Positions 1-8,732 of a stretch of DNA of 25,199 bases are shown piece after piece. The first letter of the stretch is position 1. The number at the start of each line of letters is the position of its first letter. The stretch lies in contig JAWQRM010000271.1 in NCBI GenBank assembly GCA_033557675.1, positions 1-25,199 of the forward strand, read 5' to 3'. The translations under genes and the position numbers were made by a program. The notes below the pieces were generated by a model. That model was not told where the DNA came from. It searched no databases and saw nothing but the letters and a program-made list of their open reading frames with translations. The stretch comes from Coptodactyla brooksi. Its lineage: Eukaryota; Arthropoda; Insecta; Coleoptera; Scarabaeidae.

Positions 1-425
1 CGCTGATATAGCAGGCGAATACGGTGGGTGGTCAATGATATTTTTTGTCAAAAATTCATGAACTTTTAACGTCTTATGTGGATATTATAACAGCTGTTTT
101 CCTGCTGGATATTCAGGCCTAACACGTACAATTCTTGACCACAAACGTTGTAAAACTGCTAATCAATATTCTCCATTGACAATTTTACCTTGTGGAACAA
201 ATTTCTCATGAACAATCCCTTGTAAATTATATAAAATAAGCGGTCATTGTTTTGATTCTTGATTTCTGATAGAGCATTTTTTTTTGTTTTGGATCGCCGT
301 TCGACTTCCATTCTGCATCAAAATCTGGATCAGTTTCAGCAATTTTAATGAGGTCTTTACAATGCTCTATGAGCAATTTTTTGGGCATTGTTTAAAGCAT
401 ATGGAACAACACGTGCACAAACTTA
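1..425 (-). pseudogene. mariner transposase fragment, copy 1 (window-edge truncated)
   Basis: Read on the minus strand, this gives broken pieces of a Tc1/mariner transposase. From the high-coordinate side I see a stretch like ARVVPYALNNAQK, then IEHCKDLIKIAETDPDF, then DAEWKSNGDPKQKK and a QKSRIKTM-like segment, followed by several frameshifts. The order matches the catalytic domain of a mariner. Between DPDF and DAEW roughly 20-27 residues are missing, including the usual TGDE motif with the first catalytic aspartate. The block that should read HDNAPxH is also deleted near 90-100. Copy 2 (7713-8330) is a close relative and shows what is missing. The N-terminal DNA-binding part is absent and the C-terminus lies beyond the window. 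It cannot encode a working enzyme. Assignment to mariner is firm; subfamily is not. Confidence 0.8.
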
Positions 426-928
426 TATATTAGTGATATATTAAACCTATATATATATTAGTTTATTTAGTGCGATTATCTCGCGTACTTTATTTTTAAT
501 GTTAAGCCGTTTAAATACATACACTGTAATTTGAGAAGTAGCATCTCATTTTGTAACTAGGTGCTACGATTTCGCGCAATTGGACGAGTTTCAATAATTA
601 TTCAAGATTGTTTATCGCTAAAACTCTTCGATCAAATATTAGACTACATATTTGAGCAATACCAGACATTTTTCAAAGTAAACAGAATTTGATTAAGCGA
701 CCGGCATATCACTTCGTACGACAGAGCGGGATAATTTCGCTCCATACGTTTTTTATAACTCTTGTTAAATAGAATCAACATATTAATCAGAATTCAATAT
801 ACAGCACAATATCAGAAATATTTTGTAATAATAAGCAAAACTATTTCTAGCACTGTAACATGTAGATCTGTATATTTCTTTAAAGCTGATTAGAAGTAGC
901 AAGAAATGTGATAGCAGAATTTATCGAG

Positions 929-947
929 TCCCAGCATGAAGCTGGGA
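929..947. repeat. short hairpin, 7-bp arms
   Basis: TCCCAGC and GCTGGGA are separated by five bases. It is the only GC-rich palindrome in its surroundings. Function unknown; it may be a relic of a mobile-element end. Confidence 0.45.
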
Positions 948-1254
948 TCTCAGATTGTATTACGCCAATTTCTTTGGTTTTGGATAATAATCCGGTAGAA
1001 ACTATAGACCTGTTTGTAATAAACCCGTTTACAATAAAGGGTTTTTAAAATTTACAAAACTCTGTAAGGTGGCAGTTTTTCACATACGATTGTCTATACG
1101 ATTATGTTTCCGGGGCTTATAAATGACACAAAACCGAATATGTTCCGAAATGAAAGAATATTACAAAGTTTGTTGAATATAAAAATTATAAATGCATAGA
1201 CACTAGGAGTTAAATGTGTGTCCTTCATAATGGTTTTTTCAAATAAATTTTCTG

Positions 1255-1280
1255 AAATGGCAGCCACAAGGCTGCCATTT
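1255..1280. repeat. perfect 11-bp hairpin with 4-base loop
   Basis: AAATGGCAGCC and GGCTGCCATTT flank the loop ACAA with no mismatch. Such a stem could form in RNA or single-stranded DNA, but no nearby gene gives it a role. Confidence 0.6.
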
Positions 1281-1451
1281 TTTATGGGGGTTTGGACAAA
1301 CTTGAAGGGGAGAGTTATAAACAACACTAAAGTAAGCAATATTTGTTGATAAATCCCTGTCCGTAAATTACTACATGCGGCACTAGAATTAATTAAAATC
1401 TAATTGTCCGGAAATTGACAGCAATACTGGGATAATTGTAAATGAGCATTA

Positions 1452-1453
<2 letters not shown>

Positions 1454-1492
<39 letters not shown>
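1454..1492. repeat. (AT)n microsatellite
   Basis: An uninterrupted run of alternating A and T, 39 bases long. It sits within a few bases of the point where recognisable Jockey ORF2 coding sequence stops (about 1495), so it marks the breakpoint of that element. Confidence 0.95.
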
Positions 1493-1493
<1 letters not shown>

Positions 1494-1494
1494 C

Positions 1495-2773
1495 TCTCCA
1501 GTATAAAAATACAGCGTAATTACTAAGCTCGGCTTCCTCTTATTTTTGCATTATAGATTGACTTTCATCGCATTTATGTTTTATTGTTTCGTTTTTGCCC
1601 ACATGCGAGTTTTCTACGTCAGACGCCAATCAAAGTGTATACCAAGATATTTCACTGATTCAGACTGAAGTATCTGGCTGTTATTCAGGCTTACCGGTGG
1701 ACATGTTTGTTGTCGGAATGTAAATGTAACATGTATCGATTTGTTTTCATTAGCTTGTATTTTCCACTGTTTGAGTCAACCTTGGATCCTGTCAAGATTA
1801 GCTTGTAAGAGGTTAGAGGCAATGATTGTATTGGAATGCGACGTCATAATAGCTGTGTCATCAGCAAATGTAGCTGAGAATGCAGCTAGAAGATGTACTT
1901 GGCAGATGAGATGTATATAGTAGGTACATGGTCGGCCCAAGTACACTCCCCTGCGACACCCCTGATATGATTTCGTATAAGTTTGTAAATTCTTCTTTGT
2001 ATTTAACAAGAAAGTGTCTGGCACTCAGGTAAGATTTTAATATTGGATATACGTCATAAGAAAGCTTCTGTTTGATTTTGTAAAGTAATCCGGGATGCCA
2101 CATCTTATCGAATGCCTAAGAAATGTCTATAAAGGCTGCAGAGCAGCATCATTTTCTTTCTAGGTCTCTGCTGATCGTTTCGATTGATCTACGGACTTGT
2201 TCGACAATTCCATGTTTAATGTCTACATTGGTGATTTGGAATTAGGTTTGTTTTTTAATATTGGTCTAATCCTCTTCAGCAATAACTTCCCAAAGACTTT
2301 TGACATAATTGGCAATAAACTGCTGGGTTTATAAGAACCAGCCTCTTGTGGTATTTTTCCTGACTTAGGTAGCATTAATATCTGCACTACTTTTCATTGG
2401 GTAGGAAAATAACAGTTGAACAGAATGGTGAGTAGTCCCAAAGATTTGTCTGGAAGTTCCTGCATATTTTCCCTTTTAATAGATCATAACCTGATACTTT
2501 TTTCGTTTTTAGACTTTTCTGAATAACTTGACGTATTTTTTTAATTGTGAATTTACCTATCGGTAAGTCCATTTGACAGGGTGATTCAAGAAATTGAAAT
2601 ATTTCTTGACCATCGGTAAGTTGAACCGAGGAGAATGGTTGAAATACCTTCTGCAGATTTTCTGCAAAAGTGATTGCCTTTTCTCTATCATCTCTCCTGT
2701 TGTGGTTCTTTAAACTTTCTCGTTGCCTTCCAGAATGAGCAATCTGTGGCTTCCGTTGGTGAGTGAATCTCAC
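1495..2773 (-). pseudogene. Jockey-like ORF2, reverse transcriptase domain (broken)
   Basis: The RT motifs appear in order on the minus strand. First is a linker ending in KKVSGYDLLKGK, then a block with FIDIS-stop-AFDKMWHPG (2104-2136, motif A with its catalytic Asp kept and Gln changed to TAG at 2116-2118), then GVSQGSVLGP (1933-1960), and finally FADD (1857-1868, motif C with both Asp kept). Downstream, VSLNNSQI and KYLGIHFDWRLT match the thumb region of Jockey-clade enzymes. Known role of the family: RNA-directed DNA synthesis primed from a nicked target. Several frame changes and stops separate these motifs, so the copy is dead. Recognisable sequence ends next to the (AT)n tract. Jockey clade is the best fit from motif wording; a neighbouring LINE clade is not excluded. 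Confidence 0.88.
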
Positions 2774-2816
2774 GATACTCTTGGATAGGTAGGTTTTTCT
2801 TCACTAGGTATTTGTT

Positions 2817-3145
2817 TTAGTTCTTTAATCGCCTTGTTGAGTTTAGCTCTATCATATGAGGATAGAGCCTATTTTTTAGCATATGTTCCTTATTTTTCGT
2901 CTTTCGTCTTTCTTCTATCTTCATTTTAATATTTCTTGAACAATTTTCATTGTGCTCTCTTACACTTCTAGAAGTAACGTCCCACGAGGCCTCGTATATA
3001 ATCTTGGTAAAATTTTCAATTGCCGTTTCTAGTTCCTTTTCTTCTCTAAGTGATATGTTGCAGGTAATATTTTCATCCGTAGATTTTTTAAATAATTCCC
3101 AATCTGTTTTATCGTTGTGCAACAGTGGTGGTTTTTCTTTTCTAA
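2817..3145 (-). pseudogene. Jockey-like ORF2, linker between endonuclease and reverse transcriptase
   Basis: A lysine- and glutamate-rich frame of about 100 codons beginning HNDKTDWELFKK and passing through an ENFTKIIYEAS segment. In Jockey-type ORF2 proteins such a hydrophilic helical segment with a W..F motif follows the endonuclease and precedes the RT fingers, and the position here fits exactly. No catalytic residues are expected. It is separated from the endonuclease by one frameshift or stop near 3122-3146. Confidence 0.7.
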
Positions 3146-3690
3146 TTACAATAATTGGCGAATGAGCGGATGCCTTGATGAATAATGAATGAATGATATG
3201 CCTTTAACAATACAGAAGTCAATCACGTCTTGTGTTTTCCTTATATCTGTAGGCCAGTATATTGGTTCCCCTGTAGATAATGGTAGTAGATCGTTTTCTT
3301 GCATAGCGAGATACAGTTGACGACCTTTGGGGGTAGGTATATTCGATGTAGATCTCCAAAATGGATACTGGATATTAAAGCCACCTCCAGTGTATCTCTT
3401 GCCTAGGATTTTAAAGAATTTCGAAAATTGTTCTTGCTTAATTATATGTTTGGGTGGACAGTATACTGCGGAGAATGCAATTGGGCCAATCCAATTTTCA
3501 GGTACCACACAGCCTGTAGGTAGTCTTGTTGAACATCTTCATGATGCTTAATTGCTGCCTTAATTACTATAGCTGTGCCTCGATGAGCGGTTCTATGCGG
3601 ACGTTGAGTATTACATACCGTGTAGAAAAGTTCTGTTTGATGCATAGAGAAATACACACAGAACTCCCACAACGAGTCCGTAACCCCCTC
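3146..3690 (-). pseudogene. Jockey-like ORF2, apurinic/apyrimidinic endonuclease domain (N-terminus missing)
   Basis: Two overlapping minus frames give the endonuclease: TAHRGTAIVIKAAIKHHED, then IGPIAFSAVYCPPKHIIK, then PKGRQLYLAMQENDLLPLS, GEPIYWPTD and DVIDFCIVKGI. This is the usual order in Jockey-clade endonucleases, which nick the target DNA. Three changes point to inactivity: the GGDxN motif reads GGGFN (3376-3388), losing an acidic catalytic residue; the SDH near the C-terminus reads SSRH; and a frameshift lies between the first two blocks. The first about 40 residues, including the WNANG motif, are missing. Homology fades at about 3670-3690, where the inserted block begins. Confidence 0.87.
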
Positions 3691-3937
3691 TTCTATCCCA
3701 CCAGCCTACGTTTGCCAGACCCGTTCCGCCGTGCGAACGCTAATTGTGAGTACATTTCTGATACGCTGGTGGCATGTACGCCTAGCTTTACATCGTTCTA
3801 CGTACACTTATTTTTTTAACTATTAACAATAAATGTTTATGTATCTGTTTTCGAACGTTTAAGTTCGACAGAAAAACAAAAACTTCATTCTTACTAAAAG
3901 AAAAGATCATTCTAAAATAATAAAATAATCCTAATAT
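3691..3937. other. Spacer between Jockey breakpoint and mariner B
   Basis: No coding motif seen. It probably includes the 3' non-coding end of the mariner at 3938-4909 and, closer to 3700, sequence of unknown origin. I could not find convincing terminal inverted repeats for the mariner here. Confidence 0.4.
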
Positions 3938-4909
3938 TTACAAATAAAACGAAATGGAAGATTCAAAGATGCCTCCTAATTTCGCCAAACAATAACCCAA
4001 CCTGTCGTAGAAATTTCTCCTCACTCTGGAAAGCGTTTCTGGAGTAATAGTTTGATGAGCTTGAATAACTTTTATTCTCAGCTCATTCAAACTATTGGCT
4101 CGTTGACGATGTTGGTAAATGATTGCTTTAGTGTACCTCCATAAAAAGAAATCATTTGGCCATAAATCTGGCGATCTAGTGGGCCAAATGGTGCTGCCAC
4201 TTCTGCAAGTAATACGATCAGGGAAAGTATTCTTCAGAAATTCTCGCACCCTCATCGTATTATGAGCTGGACAACCATCGTGCTAAAACCAAACCTCGTT
4301 AAAGTTGAGTGAGGGGTTTCGGACAGCAGGAATCACTTGGTTCTGCAATAATTCTAAATATTTGTCGGCATTTAGGTTTCCATCAATGGAGAAAGGTCCA
4401 ATGATGAAATCACCTAAAATACCAGTCCAAACATTCACCCTTTGTGGATACTGCGTTCGAGTGGCAACAGTTAGATGCTTATTTTCCTGAGCCCAATATC
4501 ATGTAACAGACGGATTGTAACAATCATGAATGGAAAAACACGATTTATCCGAAAATAAAATAATGCCTAAGAAATTCTCATTCTCGTTTGATTTTTCCAA
4601 CATAGTTTCACAAAATTCTATTCGACTGATATGATCCTCAGGAAAAATCTCTTGCGTAGTTCCCACTTTAAAGCAACGGAATTTATTGCGCTTCAAAATC
4701 GTCGCGAATTTTCAAGCGGCATTGACAGCAACATGTCGCATGACCTGTCTTTTCGAACACATCGACAATAAGTCAGTAATATGGCAATAAGTAAGTGCGC
4801 ATAAATTTACCACTTCTTCCGAAGAATTGCCGTTCAAATACCACTTGATAATTTGAACCCTTTCGGCAGTTGTAAACACAGACATTTTGAAGGTATTGTA
4901 TGCCGTCAA
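3938..4909 (-). pseudogene. DD41D (rosa-like) mariner transposase, near-complete but broken
   Basis: Minus-strand pieces cover most of a Tc1/mariner transposase: an N-terminus with FTTAERVQIIKWYLNG, a catalytic core with LFSDKSCFSIH, RVNVWTGILGDFIIGPFSID, HDGCPAHN and SPDLWPNDFFLW, and a C-terminus ending near 3938. All three catalytic aspartates remain (codons at 4547-4549, 4277-4279 and 4151-4153). The second and third are separated by 41 residues, the DD41D spacing of the rosa family. Damage seen: TAG at 4283-4285 just before HDG (CAG expected), TGA at 4499-4501 (CGA expected), another stop near 4709, and an internal deletion in the helix-turn-helix region after VVNL. It lies between the two halves of the Jockey copy. 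Known role of the family: cut-and-paste transposition into TA sites. Confidence 0.9.
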
Positions 4910-5485
4910 CGTTCAGAGTTTGTCTGCCTCGATCCTTCAGTTTGTATTATGATTCTTTCGCTAATTGTCGTGCGATTTTCGGAATCGCCCAAATGTTGGG
5001 CCAATGGCGTTAGTACAATATCGCTATGGGACGATATGTAATTTCCTACACGGTATGTTGTATATTAGTATACTTAAGGGCTCATGTCCAGTTAGAAAAG
5101 TCCAAAAAATCGGTTTTTGGGTTTTTGCATATTTTTTAAGTAAGCCATTTCAAGACTGTTTCCTGTAAATTTCATATAAATTGGACGAAAATTGACAAAG
5201 TTATGAGATTGCGCAGCCGAAAGCAGAGTGCAGCAGCTGCGTGCTTAAAGTTGGCCGTTTCTATTGTTATACACGAGAGGACAGAGAGCGTCGTAGCCAG
5301 CAGAAAATTGACGCTTTGGAGATGAAAAAATTGACGCTTCGACAGTTATATTCTACTGATAACTAGACCGCAAACTTTAAACACGTTTTTCTCGAAATTA
5401 CATTTCTCGGTATTTTTCGTTATCCCGAGAACTGTTAAAAGTAATCAACCTAAAAGTTTTTCATGCTTATTCTGTGTATCCAGGG
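4910..5485. other. Unassigned sequence beside mariner B
   Basis: The part up to about 5050 may be the 5' leader of the mariner. From about 5075 the text has no protein motif but contains long runs of C, A and T around sequences such as GTCCAAAAAATCGG, a texture often seen in non-autonomous DNA elements. No partner end was found, so it stays unassigned. Confidence 0.35.
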
Positions 5486-5640
5486 CTTGTTCGTGAACGA
5501 ATGGTTTTTTACTGTACTGAAAACTTTTCTTATTGAAAAAAATGAAAAATTGAGAGTCCCAAAAATCGCACTTTTCCTTAAAATGGGTGCCGTTTTGTCA
5601 AAACTTATTTTTTAAAAAAAAACCTTCGTTCACGAACAAG
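5486..5640. repeat. Small foldback with about 26-bp inverted arms
   Basis: The left arm starts CTTGTTCGTGAACGAA at 5486 and runs into a T-rich stretch to about 5511. The right arm ends TTCGTTCACGAACAAG at 5640 and begins with an A-rich stretch at about 5613. The outer 16 bases match perfectly and the rest nearly so. The loop of about 100 bases is AT-rich and non-coding. It could be a very short MITE or one end structure of a larger element occupying 5.07-5.64 kb. Confidence 0.65.
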
Positions 5641-5859
5641 ATATATTCCTATACTAACAAAATCTTTTTGGATGTTGATATCAGATGATTTGCCTTGGAG
5701 TTATCGTGTATACCGCTCGATACCTCTGAAAAATCAGGTGTAAAGTGGCCGTAACTTACTAGTTTACAATATTTTTTAACGAAAAAAATTTTAATATTGT
5801 CCAATATATGTACTTTTAATATCAATATTTTGTTGTAAAAAACAGTTGGAACATATGCT
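5641..5859. other. Short unassigned interval before Jockey ORF1 half
   Basis: A minus open frame of 72 codons crosses this stretch but I recognise no motif in its lower part. Its upper end may be the start of Jockey ORF2 (see the next entry). Confidence 0.3.
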
Positions 5860-6680
5860 TGTAACAATGCTTTAAGTTCTTGCCGTCTTTGCTAACCACT
5901 CTTAAAGCACTTGCCATCAACGCAATTTGGCGAGCATGGCCATGAGAAAATCGTGTCCATTCTTCCCATTAATTATGTTGTCATTTCTTCTAGTTTGTTT
6001 GTTTGTGTCATAAGTACTGGGCTTGGTTGTTGCTGGTTATTCATTAATTGTGATTGTTGCGGTATTTTTACCGTTTGTGCATATTAGATGGTTGGGTGGA
6101 CTTTTCTTCCAGATATTAAATGTTGGCTTGATGGGGCTGATTGGGTATTTTGCCCATGCTCCTTTTTTCTTAATGCCGGGTACAGTTTTAGTTGTAGTTA
6201 TTTACGTACATCCTTTGTAACTAACAGGATGATTTCATGAACAGTTGAGACGTTTATGTCCTTGCTTTTCTCTTTTCTAGGGCAATCTGTGGTAAATTGC
6301 TATAGTTGTTGGTGTGTCCATAAGTCTGATATCGCATGCATTGTGGGATATCTTTCTTTTTATGTGGCTGTTCAAAATCTATTACCGTATTCATGAGATG
6401 TTAAATTTTATAAATATTCTTGTTGTTTTGGTTACGTTCCAATTCTATGAAAAAAGTGGTAGTGTTTTGTTTTGTGTTCCTCTGGGTTTGTAGCTCTTTT
6501 GTATCAACTGATGGATGCATGTTTCTTAAAACAACTTTAAAATATCGACCTTTTTTTTCTTTGGTATGTATAAAATTCGGTTTTCATTGCTTTTAACGCT
6601 TCAATAATTGGAAGATATTTTTCTGAGCAGCAAGGTTGTATTTTTACCTGGTCCTCGCTCGAGACAAGATTATTATGAAA
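5860..6680 (-). pseudogene. Jockey-like ORF1 (Gag-like) with possible ORF2 start
   Basis: Minus strand, high to low coordinates: KVVLRNMHPSVDTKEL, then FFIELERNQNNKNIYKI, then KKKDIPQCMRYQTYGHTNNY. This is the order in ORF1 of Jockey-clade LINEs: the domain Pfam calls PRE_C2HC followed by CCHC zinc knuckles (here QCMRYQTYGHT, with the second Cys of the knuckle changed to Tyr). ORF1 proteins bind the element RNA. After frameshifts and stops, a proline- and asparagine-rich tail follows, and at about 5930 an ATG with LRVVS and ELKALLQ-like text in adjacent frames resembles the start of the ORF2 endonuclease. It is in the same orientation as the ORF2 remains at 1495-3690 and in the order expected upstream of them. 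Confidence 0.72.
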
Positions 6681-7712
6681 GATAAAAGGTTAATACATAT
6701 ACTGATATGGAATTTCGTTCATTAATTCACATAGATAGTATAAATCTCAAAATTTGAAATTTCTCAAGAAAATTTTGTTTTTTAAATAAAACATCACCAA
6801 ATTGAAAGTGTCCAGTTAATCAAACTGAACCCTCCACTTTCCAATATGACGACATGAAAAGGGGGCGGAAATCGCATTAAGTCGATAAAAAAATACCCCC
6901 GTTGTATGAAAGAAAAGCGCACGTGACAGTGCTGCGGAAACAGTGCGACGTCAGACGTCGCTAATAAGGATTTATGTTCGCGGATAACAATTTCCCCGTA
7001 GCGAAATTCCAGATCGAGGTGAACGAAGTCGATTCACCAGAGCGGAAAGCCGTGTAGAAGCGGGGGGAGTCTTTAGAACGGCCCGATAACATATTCGCGT
7101 TGCAGGCTAGCTTCGATGCAATTGGATTTTCCAATTTCCAGAAGGATTTCATTTCAGAGCGTGTAGCGTCGCTGCCACTGACGCTCCGAATGTTCCCGCC
7201 GCCGTATTACTATGGTTTGACAAATTGGTACCAGGATCGAAACTCCGAGCGTACGGACGTGTGACGTTCGAATAAATCGATGCCATTCGTTTCCAGACGG
7301 CGCTCCAACTCACTTTATCAAAAAGACCGAAAGACGCAAGCAACATGATAAAATTTTCACATGCACATTATACGGTCCACTTAGGGCTTCCTGGATACCG
7401 TACGCCTACTTTTCGCTCTGCAGACAATTAATGAAGATTAATGTCACATTGGATTGAATTCATACTTTGTACAGCTTAAACTTTTCGACATTTTAACCAA
7501 AAAACACGGTAACTGTGTCTCAAGTCTTATTTGACAATTTGTAAATAGTTTAAAAGCTAATTTAAATTATATAAATTGATGGTTACATAATTATCCCCCC
7601 GTCTGAAAATCTGATGGTTACATATTTATACACAAAAGCTAATCAATAGATGATGGAAGAGTAAGTTAATGATAATTAAATTACCAGGATTTTACATTTT
7701 ATAAAAAACACA
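6681..7712. other. Unassigned interval with a GC-richer block
   Basis: No gene recognised. From about 6840 to 7350 the base composition is visibly more GC-rich and complex than its surroundings (CpG dinucleotides, GCACGTGAC, GACGTCAGACGTC), with two minus frames of 63-65 codons that carry no motif. It could be unique host DNA, possibly regulatory. A 13-base direct repeat (TGATGGTTACATA at 7578 and 7612) lies just beyond the mariner C-terminus. Confidence 0.35.
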
Positions 7713-8330
7713 CTATTCACTTCCATTTAACTTAATGCATTTTCTAGTACGATGCACGCCAATACACGCATAGATTTTTCGCATTCTTAAAAATGGCCTT
7801 TAGTACATGCGTTACAGCTGCTTGAATGGCTGAAATATCATCATAAAACGATCCTTTCATAGCAATTTTCAGTTTAGGAAAAAGAAAATAATCTCATAGT
7901 GATATATCAGTCGAATACGATGGGAGGACAATGACACAGATATTGTTTTGCTCAAAAATTCATAAACTTTTAACGTCGTATGTGGTAGTGCATTATTATG
8001 CAATAAAAACAGCTGTTCTTCTGCTGGATATTCAGGCCTAACACGTATAATCCTTAACCAATAACGATGTAAAGCTGCTAATCAATATTCTTCATTGACA
8101 ATTTTACCTTGAGGAACAAATTTCTTGTGGACAATCCCTTGTGAATCATATAAAATAATCAACATTGTCTTGATTCTTGACTTCTGAAAACGCATTTTTT
8201 TTGGTTTTGGCTCGCCTTTCGACTTTCATTCTGCAGATTGACGCTTAGTTTCTGGATCATACGTAAAGCACCCTGCTTCATCACTTTTCCTTTTTCTAGA
8301 TCTTGAGTCAAAATATAACGAACATATATT
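7713..8330 (-). pseudogene. mariner transposase fragment, copy 2 of the family at 1-425
   Basis: The minus strand reads a catalytic domain that is nearly continuous in one frame through its first half: SDEAGCFTYDPETKRQ, a TGA in place of Trp, KSKGEPKPKKMRFQ, KSRIKTMLIILYDSQGIVHK, another stop, then IRVRPEYPAEEQLFLLHNN and ALPHTTLKVYEFL, and after a frameshift FFPKLKIAMKGSFYDDIS. The C-terminus ends near 7713. The usual HDNAPxH reads HNNALPH, so the second catalytic Asp has become Asn; the YSPDLAPCD region around the third Asp is scrambled. The N-terminal DNA-binding domain is missing. It shares long stretches with copy 1, which lacks different parts. Confidence 0.85.
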
Positions 8331-8368
8331 TTATTATAGCGAAAATATAAGATACGGGAGATATTATA

Positions 8369-8717
8369 TACCCTCTTTCCCTAACAATAACGTGATAAAA
8401 CTGTTAGGTATTAACAAGATGCTTTGAAGAAAAACTGTAAATTAGTCACATAATAAGATGTTTGTGATAGAACAAGGCCTCCAAGACATTGATGTTTGAC
8501 GTAAAAACCTTTGAAGGGATTTATAAGGGTTAACAATTAGGGGTAGAAAATATATTTTCGCCAATATCTCGAGAACGAAAACTGTTGTCGACAAGTTTTA
8601 ATTATTAGGTAGTATTCCCCACAAACATCTTATTGTGTGACTAACTTACTGTTTTTCTTCGAAGTATGTTCTAAATACTTGACAATTTTATCACGTTATT
8701 CATATCGAAAGAGGGTA
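8369..8717. mobile_element. 350-bp foldback element (MITE-like)
   Basis: The left arm (8369-8466) and right arm (8620-8717) are about 98 bp each and pair along their length with scattered mismatches and small gaps. Outer tips read TACCCTCTTTC and GAAAGAGGGTA; inner ends read ACATCTTATT-type sequence. Pairing seems to continue weaker outward to about 8349 and 8732. The middle has no coding sequence. TA sits at both tips, fitting a TA target duplication as made by Tc1/mariner-type enzymes, though it may simply be part of the arms. Such elements are moved by transposases made elsewhere. Confidence 0.8.
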
Positions 8718-8732
8718 TGCTCCGTAACTTCG

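Larger units (their letters stand above)
426..1453. other. AT-rich stretch without recognisable genes
   Basis: No protein motif is recognisable on either strand. The longest open frame (81 codons, minus, 1094-1339) is hydrophobic and low-complexity and I do not consider it a gene. Two short hairpins lie here (929-947 and 1255-1280, listed separately). Confidence 0.5.
1495..6680 (-). mobile_element. Jockey-like non-LTR retrotransposon, probably one copy interrupted by later insertions
   Basis: On the minus strand the order from high to low coordinates is: ORF1 with a Gag-like CCHC region (about 6680-5950), what looks like the first codons of ORF2 (about 5930-5860), an unrelated block (about 5860-3690) containing a foldback and a mariner, then the endonuclease from near residue 40 of ORF2 through the reverse transcriptase to about 1495. 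The two halves are colinear, in the same orientation and of the same clade, which is what an insertion into one element would leave. The region after the RT thumb, the 3' UTR and any poly(A) tail are missing. That the halves belong to a single insertion is inference; two independent fragments of the same family are possible. Confidence 0.55.

Noticed and set aside
3526..3819. 97-codon plus frame
   Set aside because: Overlaps the endonuclease on the minus strand and then random spacer; no motif.
6023..6220. 65-codon plus frame that looks like a small membrane protein
   Set aside because: Antisense of the Jockey ORF1 region; hydrophobicity follows from the T-rich strand.
7713..8330. Possible domesticated mariner (SETMAR-like) gene
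   Set aside because: Multiple stops, frameshifts and a lost catalytic Asp; no fused host domain is visible.
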